Shown here piece by piece: positions 7,652 to 18,000 of a stretch of DNA of 43,839 bases. Each line of letters begins with the position of its first letter. The first letter of the stretch is position 1. Below the pieces are notes generated by a model. That model saw only the letters and a list, made by a program, of their open reading frames with translations, was not told the DNA's origin and did not search any database. Position numbers and translations under genes: made by a program. Source of the DNA: an uncultured Bacteroidota bacterium (GTDB lineage Bacteria; Bacteroidota; Bacteroidia; Bacteroidales; CG2-30-32-10); assembly GCA_903889915.1 (NCBI GenBank), contig CAISZK010000128.1, positions 1 through 43,839 on the forward strand, given 5' to 3'.

Positions 7652-8127
7652 GTTAGTGGTTTGTTGTTTGTTGTTTGTTGTTGTCGCGGTTTCTAAACTT
7701 TTCTCCTTTGTATTCAGTTTTGTTCAGATAGCTAATAAGACTTCCGGTTTTGGAAATAATCTCATCTGCTATTCCATATAACTCTTTAAAAGTTTCTTCT
7801 GCTATATAATTCCAATCAAGTGCCCTGTATAGTTGAGATTGAACTTCATTACATGACCCTGTTGCGATGCCTAAAAAATTAATAAATTCTTTATTTCCAC
7901 CTCTCCCAAATCCTTCAGCAATATTATCCATGACTGATCCAATCGCATTTTTTATCTGTGCTTTGAGCCCAAAATCTTTTGCAAAATCACCGTTTGAAGT
8001 TATTGCAAAAACCCGGATACTGAGTTTTCTTGCCAGTTGCCAAATTTCAAGTTCTTCAAACTTTTTAATTGTTGCCATTGTATAAAATGTTTAGCGTAAC
8101 CACTAACAACAAACTACTAACAACAAA
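7652..8127. mobile_element. IVS-type insertion between atpA and atpG, bounded by inverted repeats
   Basis: GTTAGTGGTT at 7652-7661 and its exact complement AACCACTAAC at 8098-8107 lie on either side of the four-helix-bundle gene. Both arms carry further TTGTTTGTTG / CAACAAACTA words; the fuller arms match at about 18 of 22 positions. The block fills almost the whole space between atpA and atpG. Intervening sequences in bacterial 23S rRNA genes have the same build (a four-helix-bundle gene inside a stem). Whether this unit moves as DNA is inference. Confidence 0.5.
7653..8078 (-). CDS. Four-helix-bundle protein (23S rRNA-intervening-sequence family)
   Basis: A 141-residue protein of the S23/bIVS family (Pfam 23S rRNA-intervening sequence protein; TIGR02436). 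Hallmarks are FEELEIWQLARKLS at the N-terminus, LKAQIKNAIGSVMDNIAEGFGR (written here as the helix around residues 38-59), EFINFLGIATGSCNEVQSQL, and a final long helix. The family forms pentameric bundles; its molecular role is unsettled. It was first met as the ORF inside 23S rRNA intervening sequences. Here it sits inside the ATP synthase operon, in the same orientation, 49 bp after atpA and 10 bp before atpG. The C-terminal tail (RNRDNNKQQTTNH) runs into the repeat arm and is probably not part of the fold. Confidence 0.88.
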   Translation of the reverse strand: MATIKKFEELEIWQLARKLSIRVFAITSNGDFAKDFGLKAQIKNAIGSVMDNIAEGFGRGGNKEFINFLGIATGSCNEVQSQLYRALDWNYIAEETFKELYGIADEIISKTGSLISYLNKTEYKGEKFRNRDNNKQQTTNH

Positions 8128-9714
8128 CTATTTTATCGCGTATTTTGCTGACAGTTCTTTTGCTGTTTTTTCAAGAACGTTGATTACATCGTCAGTTAGT
8201 TGACCGCTTTTCAATGTATCCAAAGTATCCTGATGATGCAATTCAAGAAAATGCAAAAACTCTTCTTCAAAATCACGGATTTTATTTATTGGTACATTAA
8301 GGAGCAAACCTTTTGTTCCACAGTAAATGATAGCAATTTGTTTTTCAACTGACATTGGAGAATACTGGGGTTGTTTCAGAATTTCGACATTCCTCTTTAC
8401 TTTTTCCAATACAGCCATTGTAGCGGCATCAAGGTCGGAACCGAATTTTGAAAATGCTTCGAGTTCGCGGAAAAGCGCCTGGTCGAGTTTCAGTGTTCCT
8501 GCCACTTTCTTCATTGACTTTATCTGTGCATTACCTCCCACACGTGAAACGGAAATACCTACGTTGATAGCAGGACGGATACCTGAGTTGAACAGGTTTG
8601 TTTCAAGGAATATTTGTCCGTCGGTGATCGAAATTACGTTTGTAGGAATGTAAGCTGACACGTCACCTGCCTGTGTTTCGATGATTGGAAGAGCAGTGAG
8701 CGAACCGCCACCTTTAACCAAATGTTTTATTGAAACCGGAAGGTCGTTCATCTGTTTTGCAATCTCATCAGAAGAGATCACACGTGCTGCTCTTTCAAGT
8801 AACCTTGAGTGGAGATAAAACACATCACCGGGATAAGCCTCACGGCCGGGGGGACGACGAAGCAATAAAGATACTTCACGATAAGACACTGCCTGCTTTG
8901 ACAGATCGTCATAGATCACCAATGCCGGTCTTCCTGTATCTCTGAAGAACTCACCAATGGCAGCGCCTGTAAATGGTGCGTAAAACTGCATGGCTGCAGG
9001 ATAAGAAGCAGGAGCAGCAACTACAATAGTGTATTGCATGGCTCCATGATCTTCCAGTGTTTTTACAACATTGGCAATGGTAGATCCTTTTTGCCCAATA
9101 CCTACATAAATACAGTAAACAGGTTCTCCTTTATCAAAAAATTCTTTCTGATTGATGATGGTATCAATAGCGATAGCAGATTTTCCTGTCTGTCTGTCGC
9201 CAATGATCAACTCACGTTGTCCGCGACCGATAGGGATCATGGCATCAATAGGCTTGATACCTGTCTGCAATGGTTGGTTTACCGGCTGCCGGTAAATAAC
9301 TCCCGGAGCTTTTCTTTCGATAGGCATTTCATAAACCTCACCTGTGATGGGGCCTTTGCCATCTATAGGTTCGCCAACAGTATTGATTACCCTACCAAGC
9401 ATTCCTTCACCTACATTCACAGAAGCGATGAGGCCTGTACGTTTCACAATATCGCCTTCTTTGATGTGAGTAGATTCTCCAAGAAGAACCACACCTACAT
9501 TATCTTCTTCGAGGTTGAGCACAATGCCCTTCATCCCGTCTTTTACAAATTCAACAAGTTCTCCGGATTGAGCATTTGTAAGTCCGTAAATACGGCCTAT
9601 TCCATCACCCACCTGCAACACTGTCCCTGTTTCTTCAAGTTCAGATTCAAACTTAAAGCCTGATAATTGTTGTCTTAAAATTGCCGATACCTCGGCTGGT
9701 TTTATTTCTGCCAT
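8128..9714 (-). CDS. atpA: ATP synthase alpha subunit
   Basis: 528 residues, full length. It is the non-catalytic nucleotide-binding subunit of F1 and forms the alpha3beta3 hexamer with AtpD (not in this window). Walker A is GDRQTGKS at residues 172-179; [33 protein letters not shown] contains the Walker B strand and the alpha-subunit signature (cited in parts: LVIYDD, then [20 protein letters not shown]). SVSRVGG supplies the conserved arginine segment contributing the finger to the beta catalytic site. Located fifth in the leftward atp operon; the 119-bp gap to atpH is filled by a word-repeat palindrome, unusual in an operon where other genes abut. Confidence 0.98.
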   Translation of the reverse strand: MAEIKPAEVSAILRQQLSGFKFESELEETGTVLQVGDGIGRIYGLTNAQSGELVEFVKDGMKGIVLNLEEDNVGVVLLGESTHIKEGDIVKRTGLIASVNVGEGMLGRVINTVGEPIDGKGPITGEVYEMPIERKAPGVIYRQPVNQPLQTGIKPIDAMIPIGRGQRELIIGDRQTGKSAIAIDTIINQKEFFDKGEPVYCIYVGIGQKGSTIANVVKTLEDHGAMQYTIVVAAPASYPAAMQFYAPFTGAAIGEFFRDTGRPALVIYDDLSKQAVSYREVSLLLRRPPGREAYPGDVFYLHSRLLERAARVISSDEIAKQMNDLPVSIKHLVKGGGSLTALPIIETQAGDVSAYIPTNVISITDGQIFLETNLFNSGIRPAINVGISVSRVGGNAQIKSMKKVAGTLKLDQALFRELEAFSKFGSDLDAATMAVLEKVKRNVEILKQPQYSPMSVEKQIAIIYCGTKGLLLNVPINKIRDFEEEFLHFLELHHQDTLDTLKSGQLTDDVINVLEKTAKELSAKYAIK

Positions 9715-9716
9715 AA

Positions 9717-9835
9717 CATTAAATTATTGTCATTTTACTTTGTGTCATTTATTGTCATTTGCTTTGCGTCATTTATTGTCATTTGCTTCGTGTTATTTTT
9801 TTAATGACTATTGACTAATGACTATTGACTATTTC
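9717..9835. repeat. Word-repeat palindrome between atpH and atpA
   Basis: Three units of about 24 bp (ATTGTCATTTGCTTTGCGTC and variants) are followed by AATGACTATTGACT repeated, complementary to GTCATT words of the left half. It can fold in the operon mRNA between atpH and atpA. It shares words with 5745-5837, 34634-34704 and 38773-38818 (GTCATTTGCTTCG is identical at 9777 and near 38778). Confidence 0.6.
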
Positions 9836-10391
9836 AAAATCCTTTTTCGTAAACGTTGATATTAAATTCTCTTTTTAGTTTCATTATTTTATTGCGGATG
9901 CTGTCGTCAAATTGATACTGACCGAATTTTAAAACAAACCCGCCAATGATCTCTTTCTTGACATCTTCAACAAGTTCAATGTCTTTTTTCGTAAAGCCTC
10001 CGACCATTGTTTTAACTTGGTTCCTGATAGCATCATCAGCAAGGGCAGCCGTTGTGAGTGTTACAGAAAGTATGCCTTTATGTTCCTTATACAATGCCAG
10101 AAATTGTGCAGAAATAGGTTCAATAAAATTTTCTCTTCTTTTCGCTGTGATGATATTCAGGAAAGCAAGTGATAGTTTACCAAGTTTGGCTTCAAACAAT
10201 GATTTCATCACGGCCTGTTTTTTATCGCTTTTGATGATCGGGCTTGAAAGCATCAGTCTGAATTCCCTGTTCTCAATGCAAACATCGTGAACAAGCATCA
10301 TGTCGAGATTGGTCTGTTCAAGATTGTTCTGCTCAAGGCTCAGTTCGAACAAGGCTTTGGCATACCTGATTGCTATGCGTGTTTCTCTCAT
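9834..10391 (-). CDS. atpH: ATP synthase delta subunit (OSCP homologue)
   Basis: 185 residues, usual length. It links the peripheral stalk to the top of F1. IAIRYAKALFELSLEQN at the start and the C-terminal segment DVKKEIIGGFVLKFGQYQFDDSI (here given as its parts KKEIIGGFVLKFG and DDSI) are the family signatures. Its start codon is 1 bp from the atpF stop, so translational coupling is likely. Fourth gene of the operon. Confidence 0.95.
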   Translation of the reverse strand: MRETRIAIRYAKALFELSLEQNNLEQTNLDMMLVHDVCIENREFRLMLSSPIIKSDKKQAVMKSLFEAKLGKLSLAFLNIITAKRRENFIEPISAQFLALYKEHKGILSVTLTTAALADDAIRNQVKTMVGGFTKKDIELVEDVKKEIIGGFVLKFGQYQFDDSIRNKIMKLKREFNINVYEKGF

Positions 10392-10392
10392 T

Positions 10393-10887
10393 CTAGTTGA
10401 AATGTGTTTCGTTGAGTAATTTTGTCACAAGCTCCTTTTGCTTGTCATCGGTTGAAAGATTTTCTTTCATGATCTTTTCAGCAATTTCAATGGAAAGGAT
10501 TGCGATCTGATTTTTCAGGTCAGTGAGTGCAGCCATTTTTTCAAAATGAATATTTTCCTTTGCTGTTTCCACTATCCTGTTGGCTTCTTCTTCTGCTTTG
10601 GTTTTGGCTTCACCAATGATATTGTCTCTTATCTTCCTTGCATCACGAAGCATTGCATCGCGTTCGTCTTTGGCTTCTTTCATCAGTTGCTCATTGCTGA
10701 AAACAAGCTGCGACATTTCTTCCTTTGCCCTGTCTGCTGCAAGCAATGAGCCTTCAATAGATTCCTGCCGGTCTTTCAATGCCTTCATTATCGGCTTCCA
10801 TGCAAATTTGCCGAGGATAAATAAAACAATAAGGAAGGACAAAGTCATCCAAAAAATAAGTCCTATCTGCGGAGTTACTAGTTCCAT
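10393..10887 (-). CDS. atpF: ATP synthase b subunit
   Basis: 164 residues. A single N-terminal membrane helix (about residues 8-27, IGLIFWMTLSFLIVLFILGK) leads into a long charged coiled coil that forms the peripheral stalk; WKPIMKALKDRQESIEGSL is the conserved junction. No second b' gene is present in this operon, so a b2 homodimer is expected. It lies 143 bp from atpE, with a strong hairpin in that gap. Confidence 0.96.
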   Translation of the reverse strand: MELVTPQIGLIFWMTLSFLIVLFILGKFAWKPIMKALKDRQESIEGSLLAADRAKEEMSQLVFSNEQLMKEAKDERDAMLRDARKIRDNIIGEAKTKAEEEANRIVETAKENIHFEKMAALTDLKNQIAILSIEIAEKIMKENLSTDDKQKELVTKLLNETHFN

Positions 10888-10985
10888 AATTTTTACTTTG
10901 TTTAAAGTTTAATGTTCAAAGTTTACCCCGTTGGATTTTATTCTACGAGGTTTAATGTTGTACAATCTGCAACAATAATAAAAGC

Positions 10986-11012
10986 ATCATTCCAACCAAC
11001 CGTTGGAATGAT
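10986..11012 (-). promoter_or_regulatory. Perfect hairpin just after atpE in the operon mRNA
   Basis: ATCATTCCAAC (10986-10996), loop CAACC, GTTGGAATGAT (11002-11012): an 11-bp perfect stem with a 5-nt loop, 18 nt downstream of the atpE stop on the minus strand and followed there by GCTTTTATTATTG. It can act as a leaky terminator or as a 3'-end stabiliser for an atpBE message. Confidence 0.6.
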
Positions 11013-11030
11013 ACTTTCAGGGTTTTCTGC

Positions 11031-11291
11031 TTAAATGAAAAGAATAAGCAAACAAACCACAATTGCAAAGAAAGCTACCCCCTCAACAAGTGCGGCGGCA
11101 ACGATCATGTTCGAACGGATATCACCAAGAGCTTCGGGTTGACGTGCTATTGCGTCCATTGCACTTCCACCGATGCGTCCGATACCGATACCTGCTCCGA
11201 TTGCTGCTAAACCTGCACCCATTCCTGCTCCCATTTTTGCAAATGGTGCCAGGTTGTTGGCTGCGTCCATAATTACTGATAACATTGACAT
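11031..11291 (-). CDS. atpE: ATP synthase c subunit
   Basis: The 86-residue hairpin proteolipid forming the rotor ring of F0. Helix 1 has the Gly-rich stripe GAGMGAGLAAIGAGIGIG; the polar loop is ARQPE (about 49-53); the ion-binding carboxylate is E70 in AALVEGVAFF. Positions that carry Gln and Ser/Thr in sodium-specific rings are Ile and Gly/Val here, so I infer proton coupling. It follows atpB by 58 bp. The hairpin after its stop may raise its expression relative to later genes, which suits a subunit needed in many copies. Confidence 0.97.
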   Translation of the reverse strand: MSMLSVIMDAANNLAPFAKMGAGMGAGLAAIGAGIGIGRIGGSAMDAIARQPEALGDIRSNMIVAAALVEGVAFFAIVVCLLILFI

Positions 11292-11349
11292 TTTTGTTTG
11301 ATTTTGGTTATTAAAAAAAAAGTATTAATTGCTAAACTGTTTAAGTGTT

Positions 11350-12480
11350 TTAATGATTAGTATGATTCTCTACGTGATGCTCATGTTCTTCGGATGCCAT
11401 GCCAAAATAAAGTGATGATAACAGCGTGAAAACATATGCCTGCAGGAATGCAACAAGCAATTCGAGCAGTCCCATGAAAACACTGAATGCAACGGAAACA
11501 ACAGAAGTGCCATATCCAATTCCGACATTCATCTTTCCGAAAATAAATATCAGCCCGATAAAACCAAGAACGATGATATGTCCTGCAGTGATGTTGGCAA
11601 ATAAACGGACCATCAACACAAATGGTTTTGTAATTACTCCTATGATCTCAACGATGGGCATGATGGGTATTGGCAATTTAAGCCACCATGGCACTCCGGG
11701 CGTATTGACCAGATGTACCCAGTAACTTTTCTTTGCACTGAATGAAGTGATGATAAAAGTGAAAATTGCAAGTACCATTGTGATGGCTATGTTTCCTGTA
11801 ATATTAGCGCCTCCCGGGAAAAACGGAATAAGTCCGAGAAGATTACAGAAGAATATGAAAAAGAAAAGTGTCAACAGGTAAGGCATGTATTTTTCATATT
11901 TTTTGCCTATCGAAGGTTGCACAATGTCATCACGTATGAAGAGGATTAAAACCTCGAGCATTGCCTGAAATCCTGAAGGCGCTTTGTTGGGATTACGTGA
12001 ATAACGACGGGCAATAGAAATAAAAATAACACACAATATCAACAAGCAGATGAAAATTGACATGGTGTTTTTTGTGATGGAAAGATCCAAAGGAAGTGCG
12101 GCTGTTTTATCAACAGTACCATCATCCAGAACCCTTACAATTTTACCTTTGTTTTCACCTTCTGTTTCAATTTTGTACCCTTGATAAGCGGTTTCGCCAT
12201 GATTGAATTGGCATGAACAAAAAACAGAAATTTTCCCATTGTCATAAAGAATTACCGGAAGGGGAATTGTAACTTCCGTGGTTCCAATTGTCATGATGTG
12301 CCATTCATGAGCATCTGCAATATGTTCAAGGATCATTGTTCCCACATTCAGGGAATCACCTTTGGGTTTTTCTTTGTTTGTTTTTGCGGATTCAGCTTCA
12401 CCGGCAAATAAAATTGAACAGGAAAATATCAGTACAATTAGAAATAATAATCTAGAGATATGGTGTTTATAGCCTTTCAT
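11350..12480 (-). CDS. atpB: ATP synthase a subunit with long N-terminal extension
   Basis: 376 residues, longer than the ~270 of E. coli. An N-terminal signal-like helix (11-27) is followed by about 110 hydrophilic residues before the first canonical helix; such extensions are known in Bacteroidota AtpB. The stator arginine is R292 in VRLFANITAGH, opposite the c-ring carboxylate. Further conserved pieces are FFCNLLGLIPFFPGGANITGN (quoted in two parts: FFCNLLGLIPF, GGANITGN) and ELLVAFLQAYVFTLLSSLY. The His-rich tail (EEHEHHVENHTNH) is unremarkable. First gene of the operon; no atpI lies upstream within the window. Confidence 0.96.
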   Translation of the reverse strand: MKGYKHHISRLLFLIVLIFSCSILFAGEAESAKTNKEKPKGDSLNVGTMILEHIADAHEWHIMTIGTTEVTIPLPVILYDNGKISVFCSCQFNHGETAYQGYKIETEGENKGKIVRVLDDGTVDKTAALPLDLSITKNTMSIFICLLILCVIFISIARRYSRNPNKAPSGFQAMLEVLILFIRDDIVQPSIGKKYEKYMPYLLTLFFFIFFCNLLGLIPFFPGGANITGNIAITMVLAIFTFIITSFSAKKSYWVHLVNTPGVPWWLKLPIPIMPIVEIIGVITKPFVLMVRLFANITAGHIIVLGFIGLIFIFGKMNVGIGYGTSVVSVAFSVFMGLLELLVAFLQAYVFTLLSSLYFGMASEEHEHHVENHTNH

Positions 12481-12841
12481 TATGAAATTTTTGATTGCTA
12501 AAAAATGGAGCGCAAGTTAGTTATTATTTATGAAAAGGAGGAAAAAAATCAGAAAATTTTAAAGGCAACAATAGAAACCTTGTGAACTCAGTGTTTCACG
12601 GAAAATTGCAGGTAAGGGTTTCAATAAAAAAAGAAGGAAATGGAGCTTCACCAAAGTCACAGCTTATGGTATCTGTATTTTTGGGGATAGCATTTCCATT
12701 ATTAAAATTTAGAAAATAATAAACCTTTGCAACAAGAACAATCCAGACAATGAAGAAAATAAGAAAGTGCTAAATCCTATTCTGGAATAAGCTGGTAACT
12801 TTGAGTGGTAATAACACAGAAACAGTAAATGTTTTGGAAAT
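12481..12841. other. 361-bp region upstream of atpB
   Basis: This must hold the atp operon promoter. The best candidate is the plus-strand GCAAGTTA at 12512-12519 (TAACTTGC on the minus strand, one deviation from TAnnTTTGC). A minus-strand frame at 12596-12769 (about 57 codons, hydrophobic start FLIFFIVWIVLVAKVYYFL) lacks a standard start codon. It could be a remnant of a small membrane protein but is not called as a gene. Confidence 0.35.
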
Positions 12842-14950
12842 TTATTCCTGGCTTTTCTTTATGCTTATAATTTCACTCATTTTAGACTTTCCTCCATCTG
12901 TTGTCATAGCCTTGACAGAATAAGAGTTTTCCGGATCAACATGTTTGTCAGTAAAAGTTTTATCATAAGTTATATCATACTGGACAAGGTGCCCTTGTTT
13001 ATCTTTTTTGTAAATTATAAAATAGACTTTTTTATTTTTCAGCGCTGTATAGTCCCATTTGAGTACAATATTTTTATCCACTATTGAACCGGTAAAATTT
13101 TTCACAGATGGTCTTATCCCGCTATCATAAGGCTTGCCATTAACCTCATGAGCATATTTTGAATAAAGTTTGCTACTGTCCATTGCCCTCATAGTATAAA
13201 AATAAGTTACACCAGTACTGACATTGGTATCAATAAACATTTTGATCTTTGAATCAAATTTCAGAACAATTTCCCAATTGGCATTTATTTTTGTTTTTCG
13301 ATATATTGTATGCTCTTTTACATCTTCACTTGAACTTGGCACAAAATGGATTTCAATTTGTTTTTCACCGACAATAACTTTGGTGATTACTGGAGAAACC
13401 GGTGGTATTATATCAGGACGTTTCACAGCAACAATATCAGAAAACACCGATTGATTATAGTTAAAATCCAAGGCTTTGATACGGTAATAAATCTTTGGTG
13501 TCAATGATTGCAATGTAATAGTATCCTTTAATACTACTTTTATTTTATTTGTGTCATCATAGTCTTTTTTGAAATCCTCCTGAATAACAGAAAACTCATG
13601 TTCCGTGCTATTTGACTTATACAATCTATAACCTTTGAGGTCCCTTTCTTTACCTAATTTGATCGTCAGGGTAACTAAACCCGTGCTATCTATAATTGCA
13701 GAAACGATTTGAGGTTTAGCAGGTGGAGTGGTATCAATCAAAGCCACATAAGCAGGAAAAGAGGAACTAATATTGCCTGCAGTATCTAAAGCATATACAA
13801 TATAAAAATTAAGCCCTTCCTTGTTAAAAGTTGTATCACCATAACTCCTTGTAGATGCAGGAAGAAGGATTTTATTAAGAATATGATAATCACCACTGTC
13901 TTTGTTAGAACGTGCTATTATATAACCATTCAAATCACTTATATCACCATATTGCTCCCAGCTTAAAAGCACTTCTTTAGGTTTTACATGTTTGGGTTGT
14001 TTGACAATTGGCTTGTCAGGTGGCGTTAGGTCAACCGGCATACCTTTAACTTCTGCAAAGAGTTCTTTTTCCCCAAAAGCATTATTCCCATAAAAACGAT
14101 ATTGATAAGTTTTATAATTTTCCAATGAATCGTCCTTGAAAGCGCCATTAACAGGACCTTCATATCCTTGGTCTGTTGCAGGATAAAAAGGCACAGTATT
14201 CAAAGGTTTATATACGGCTTCTCCTTCTGCTTTTCTTTCAACAAAATATCCAGAAAGGTCTGTTTTCTGTTCCCATGCAAAAGATAACCGTTTATCACCC
14301 GGATAAACAAATACTTCATTTTTATACAAAATAGTACTAGTGATCGTCTTAATGTTGACAATACCATCTTCAATAGTATAAATATTAGACTTGCCGTTTA
14401 ATTTGATACGATAGGTATAGGTTTTGCCAGCGATTGCTGTATTATCAATGTACCCAAGTCCCAATGCCATAGCTACTTTTCTTTCGTTAATAACGGACAT
14501 CACAACCATTGTGTACATCATATCTTCTTTGCTTTTTTGCTCATTAATTTCAGCAATGCTTCCATTTGAATTCAAATTTTTATCTACGGCGCTATCTGTA
14601 TATAAGATATTCATAGCCATTTCGATTCCTGATTTTGTGTCGGAATTTTTCTCATTATTTATTAATGTATCCCATTGTGCTTTTGTATATGGCATTAAAG
14701 TAATAATCTGTTGAAATTTATTTGCTCCTGAATCACTTCTTTCAATAGTATAACTATTATCAAACCCCAGCCGTAATATGGTTTTATTGTCAGGAATCCA
14801 ACGTATTTCAACATTTGCATCTTTATAACGTGCAACTGCAAATATCTTACATTTTCCAACTTCAGATTGTGCAAATGTCAAATATGGAAATAGCATAAAA
14901 AGAATAAAACTATATTTGACGACAAATTTTTTCAATTTAAATTTTTGCAT
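12842..14950 (-). CDS. Exported multi-Fn3 protein, third gene of the surface operon
   Basis: 702 residues with a signal peptide (hydrophobic YSFILFMLFPYLTFA, cleavage after FAQ at about 28). The N-terminal third is mixed; from about residue 200 to the end I count four to five fibronectin type III-like modules, seen as repeated linkers (DLTPPDKPIV, DTTPPAKPQIV, DIIPPVSPVI) and repeated GY.I.R / YRLYKS / TIYRK strands and 'YFY.MRAMD' ends. No T9SS sorting domain is visible at the C-terminus (ISIKKSQE). It lies 81 bp downstream of the 1634-residue gene and is the last gene of a leftward three-gene operon. I infer a periplasmic or cell-surface binding/scaffold protein that works with the two upstream products. 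Confidence 0.75.
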   Translation of the reverse strand: MQKFKLKKFVVKYSFILFMLFPYLTFAQSEVGKCKIFAVARYKDANVEIRWIPDNKTILRLGFDNSYTIERSDSGANKFQQIITLMPYTKAQWDTLINNEKNSDTKSGIEMAMNILYTDSAVDKNLNSNGSIAEINEQKSKEDMMYTMVVMSVINERKVAMALGLGYIDNTAIAGKTYTYRIKLNGKSNIYTIEDGIVNIKTITSTILYKNEVFVYPGDKRLSFAWEQKTDLSGYFVERKAEGEAVYKPLNTVPFYPATDQGYEGPVNGAFKDDSLENYKTYQYRFYGNNAFGEKELFAEVKGMPVDLTPPDKPIVKQPKHVKPKEVLLSWEQYGDISDLNGYIIARSNKDSGDYHILNKILLPASTRSYGDTTFNKEGLNFYIVYALDTAGNISSSFPAYVALIDTTPPAKPQIVSAIIDSTGLVTLTIKLGKERDLKGYRLYKSNSTEHEFSVIQEDFKKDYDDTNKIKVVLKDTITLQSLTPKIYYRIKALDFNYNQSVFSDIVAVKRPDIIPPVSPVITKVIVGEKQIEIHFVPSSSEDVKEHTIYRKTKINANWEIVLKFDSKIKMFIDTNVSTGVTYFYTMRAMDSSKLYSKYAHEVNGKPYDSGIRPSVKNFTGSIVDKNIVLKWDYTALKNKKVYFIIYKKDKQGHLVQYDITYDKTFTDKHVDPENSYSVKAMTTDGGKSKMSEIISIKKSQE

Positions 14951-15031
14951 GGTTATTAAATTTTATAGCGTTTTTTAAAAATTAATCCTATGAAGACGAA
15001 TTGTTTTTAATATGTTGTTATTTAAGAACAT

Positions 15032-18000
15032 TTATTTTGCAGTTATGATAATTAAGTTTGCTGATTGTTTTATTGGTGTATAATCTTTTCTTGAAATAGC
15101 TGTAGTCCATTTACCATCTATTAACTCCTGAAGTTCAGCATAAACATCAAAAGAGTAACTTGAATAGCTTATAAAACCATTCACAAGTGTTGGTGAAGTA
15201 TTAGGATAGACACCCCCTGTTGATGGTTGTATTTGTGACGGGATAGAAGTTGAATTAATATTACCATTTTTGGTTAGCAAACTATTTCCATTATTATTTG
15301 TCAATGGATTAATAGATATGTTACCTCCCACTATCACAGGTTTAGAGCTGGATGTTGTATAGTACTGGAACATTCCCTCATTATTTACAGTTGAATTTAG
15401 GGTTTGTAGAATTCCACCTCCACTTTTGTAAATTTGTGAAGACTGAGCAATATTAATGGACTTGGTCATAAAATTATTGCTTGGATATAATTTTGAAGAT
15501 AATAATTTACAGGAGGTTGTAACTTTGAATTTAAAAGTTCTATCTTCTTTAGTTCCATAACCTGTATTCTCGGAAATAGTAAAAACCTGGTCAGGTACTA
15601 ATGAATATTTTACATTAATAGTTGAATTAACTGGGAAATTATATGAGTTTTGGGAAGTAGGGCTTACATATTGGATTAATTTATTTTTATAGTCGGCTGC
15701 TACATCTTGTTCAGGTGGAACAACAACAGTTTGTGTTGAAAGTATATTTCCCGGGCAATCTGTGCCATATTCAAAATCCGAAGTCCAGGAGATTCTCCAA
15801 AAAATAAATTTGAAGCTTAAATAAACAGAACCATTTGCATAAGTTGGTTTTGGAAATTTAGCCTGACACCAAGCCCCTGCTCTTAGATCTAATTTGATAA
15901 TACCGCATTTGGCATAAATTTCTAAATAAGCGCTAATTCCACCGTAGGCGCGGTAGTGGTTAATACCAAATGGTTTGTTTAAATAGTCAGAACAAGGAGT
16001 ATATTCAAGAAATGAAAGATCTACTTCTGCGCCAGCTTTTACCTTTACAACAAGATGACAACACCATATTTTTTTGTCAATTTCTTTGTCAAATTTAACT
16101 CCAACACCAAAAGCGATTCCTTGTCCGGTGGAGATATTACCGTTTGCTCCAGGGGGGTCAGCACCTCCTCTGGGATTTGGAGAAACACCAGGATAACTGC
16201 CTATAACGGACCTATAATCATTTTTGTACATCTGGGTAAAACCATCAGGAACATCTGATCCTAAATAATTACCAAACATAAAATAACCATATAAGTCAAA
16301 TACATCAAAAAGTCTAACAGCATTTGGATTTGTTGGTGTACCGCATTTGAAATACCATTTATTGCTTTTTCCATTTATATACAACGAAGCAGTCAAAGGA
16401 TTAACTGTTTTAATTTCATCTTCTACATTTATTGATAGAGAAGTACTTAGGCTAAAAATTTTATCAGGGACGTTATAATCTACTGACACATTGCCATACA
16501 TTTTTGCTTTTGATCTTTCGGTAAGTTTTGCGGCTACCCAAAAATCCCCATTAAAATCAATCTGAGTTAATCCGCCTGAAGAACTAAACTGAGCGAGAAG
16601 AGATACATCAGCATTTAGTGTTTCAACTTTAGGGAAAGTTCCGAAAGTTGCCATAACCTGAAAACCCCAACTTGAACGATGAGGTTTAAACGTATATGTA
16701 CTACCATTACCTACAGAATCTGTCTTTTGAACTTTATTTGCCTGCATATTACAATAAGCGCCACCACCAAACCCATAAAAACCTACCCCCCCAAGGAATG
16801 GAATTCCCGGATCAAACATTAGATTGGCTTCAACTCTCCAATATCTGTATAGTTGATTATTGTTTTGATAAGACGTTTCTCCAAATTGTACAGTCGCCTT
16901 TGCCTGAATGTCAACAGGGGTAAAAGTAACACTTATAGTTGCACTAAAACCATCACCAAACACATCATCATGGTTATACATCACCAGGGAACCATCAATT
17001 TTAACAGCAGGTAAATCAGCGTGAATGGATAAACTATCAACGGTTATACCTTTAAATTTAGGTTTAAATTTCTTTTTATTCGCATCCCAATCAATGGCAA
17101 TAACAGCTCCGAGGGTTGTTTTAGCTGAAATCTCACTATCGAGATTAACAGCAACACCGAACATAATTGCACCTTTCAGTAGCTCTTTATTTGAATTGGC
17201 TAAATTATCTGCTACTAGTGCTTTGTAATAAATATTATTGATAGTAACCGGAAAATGGGCTACTTTTTTCTGAGGACTTGCAAAATCCCAATTACCAATA
17301 TGAAACTGGAGCGAATCGTGTTTTCCTGTTGAATCTGAAATAGGTCGTTTATATTCCAGGGTCATACCTTTAAAATCCAGTTCCATTTCCAAACCCTGTA
17401 TGCCATTTTTACTCACTTGTAAATTACCTACTTTCGTATTAGGATCACCAGCAGATAAATTAGGATCTTTCCATGAAAATTTACCATCCAGCGAAACAGA
17501 AAGCTTTAAAGAGTCGGGAGACCGAAATGCAGTAATATTTGATGTAGGGTCTAAAGTTATTGCACCTTTTAATATATCAGCTTGTATTGGTCCGGCAGGA
17601 ACAATAACTATCTGAAAAGTTTTACCTGTTGTATCCTGACTAAAAGAGGCGGAATAGTTTAAACAGTTTGAAGTTGTTGAGTCATTGCTGATGGGTAGTA
17701 CAATTTTTCCTGCAATACCACCGTTTGTCAATGAACCATGCACAATTGAAATTTGAATAGTATCAATGCTTGCACTAAGATCAGCAACTTTGCATTTTGG
17801 AAATGTTATAACATTAAATAATTTAATGTTTGCAGTGAGGCCCAAATTATCAATTACAATATTGGATGCATTAATTTGAGGAGGAGCATTTCCTGTTTTC
17901 CATGTTTCGGGCAAAGTAAGTGTAAATGAATTTATATATAATCCTTGCCATGTTAAGTCTGTTGTTGAATCAGGATAATTAGATGGGAAAGTAAGGTTAT

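Noticed and set aside
11031-11291. Sodium-specific ATP synthase
   Set aside because: The Gln and Ser/Thr positions that bind sodium in known rings are Ile and Gly/Val here.
12596-12769. Small membrane protein upstream of atpB (AtpI-like)
   Set aside because: Open frame with a hydrophobic start but no ATG, GTG or TTG; too short and not recognisably AtpI.
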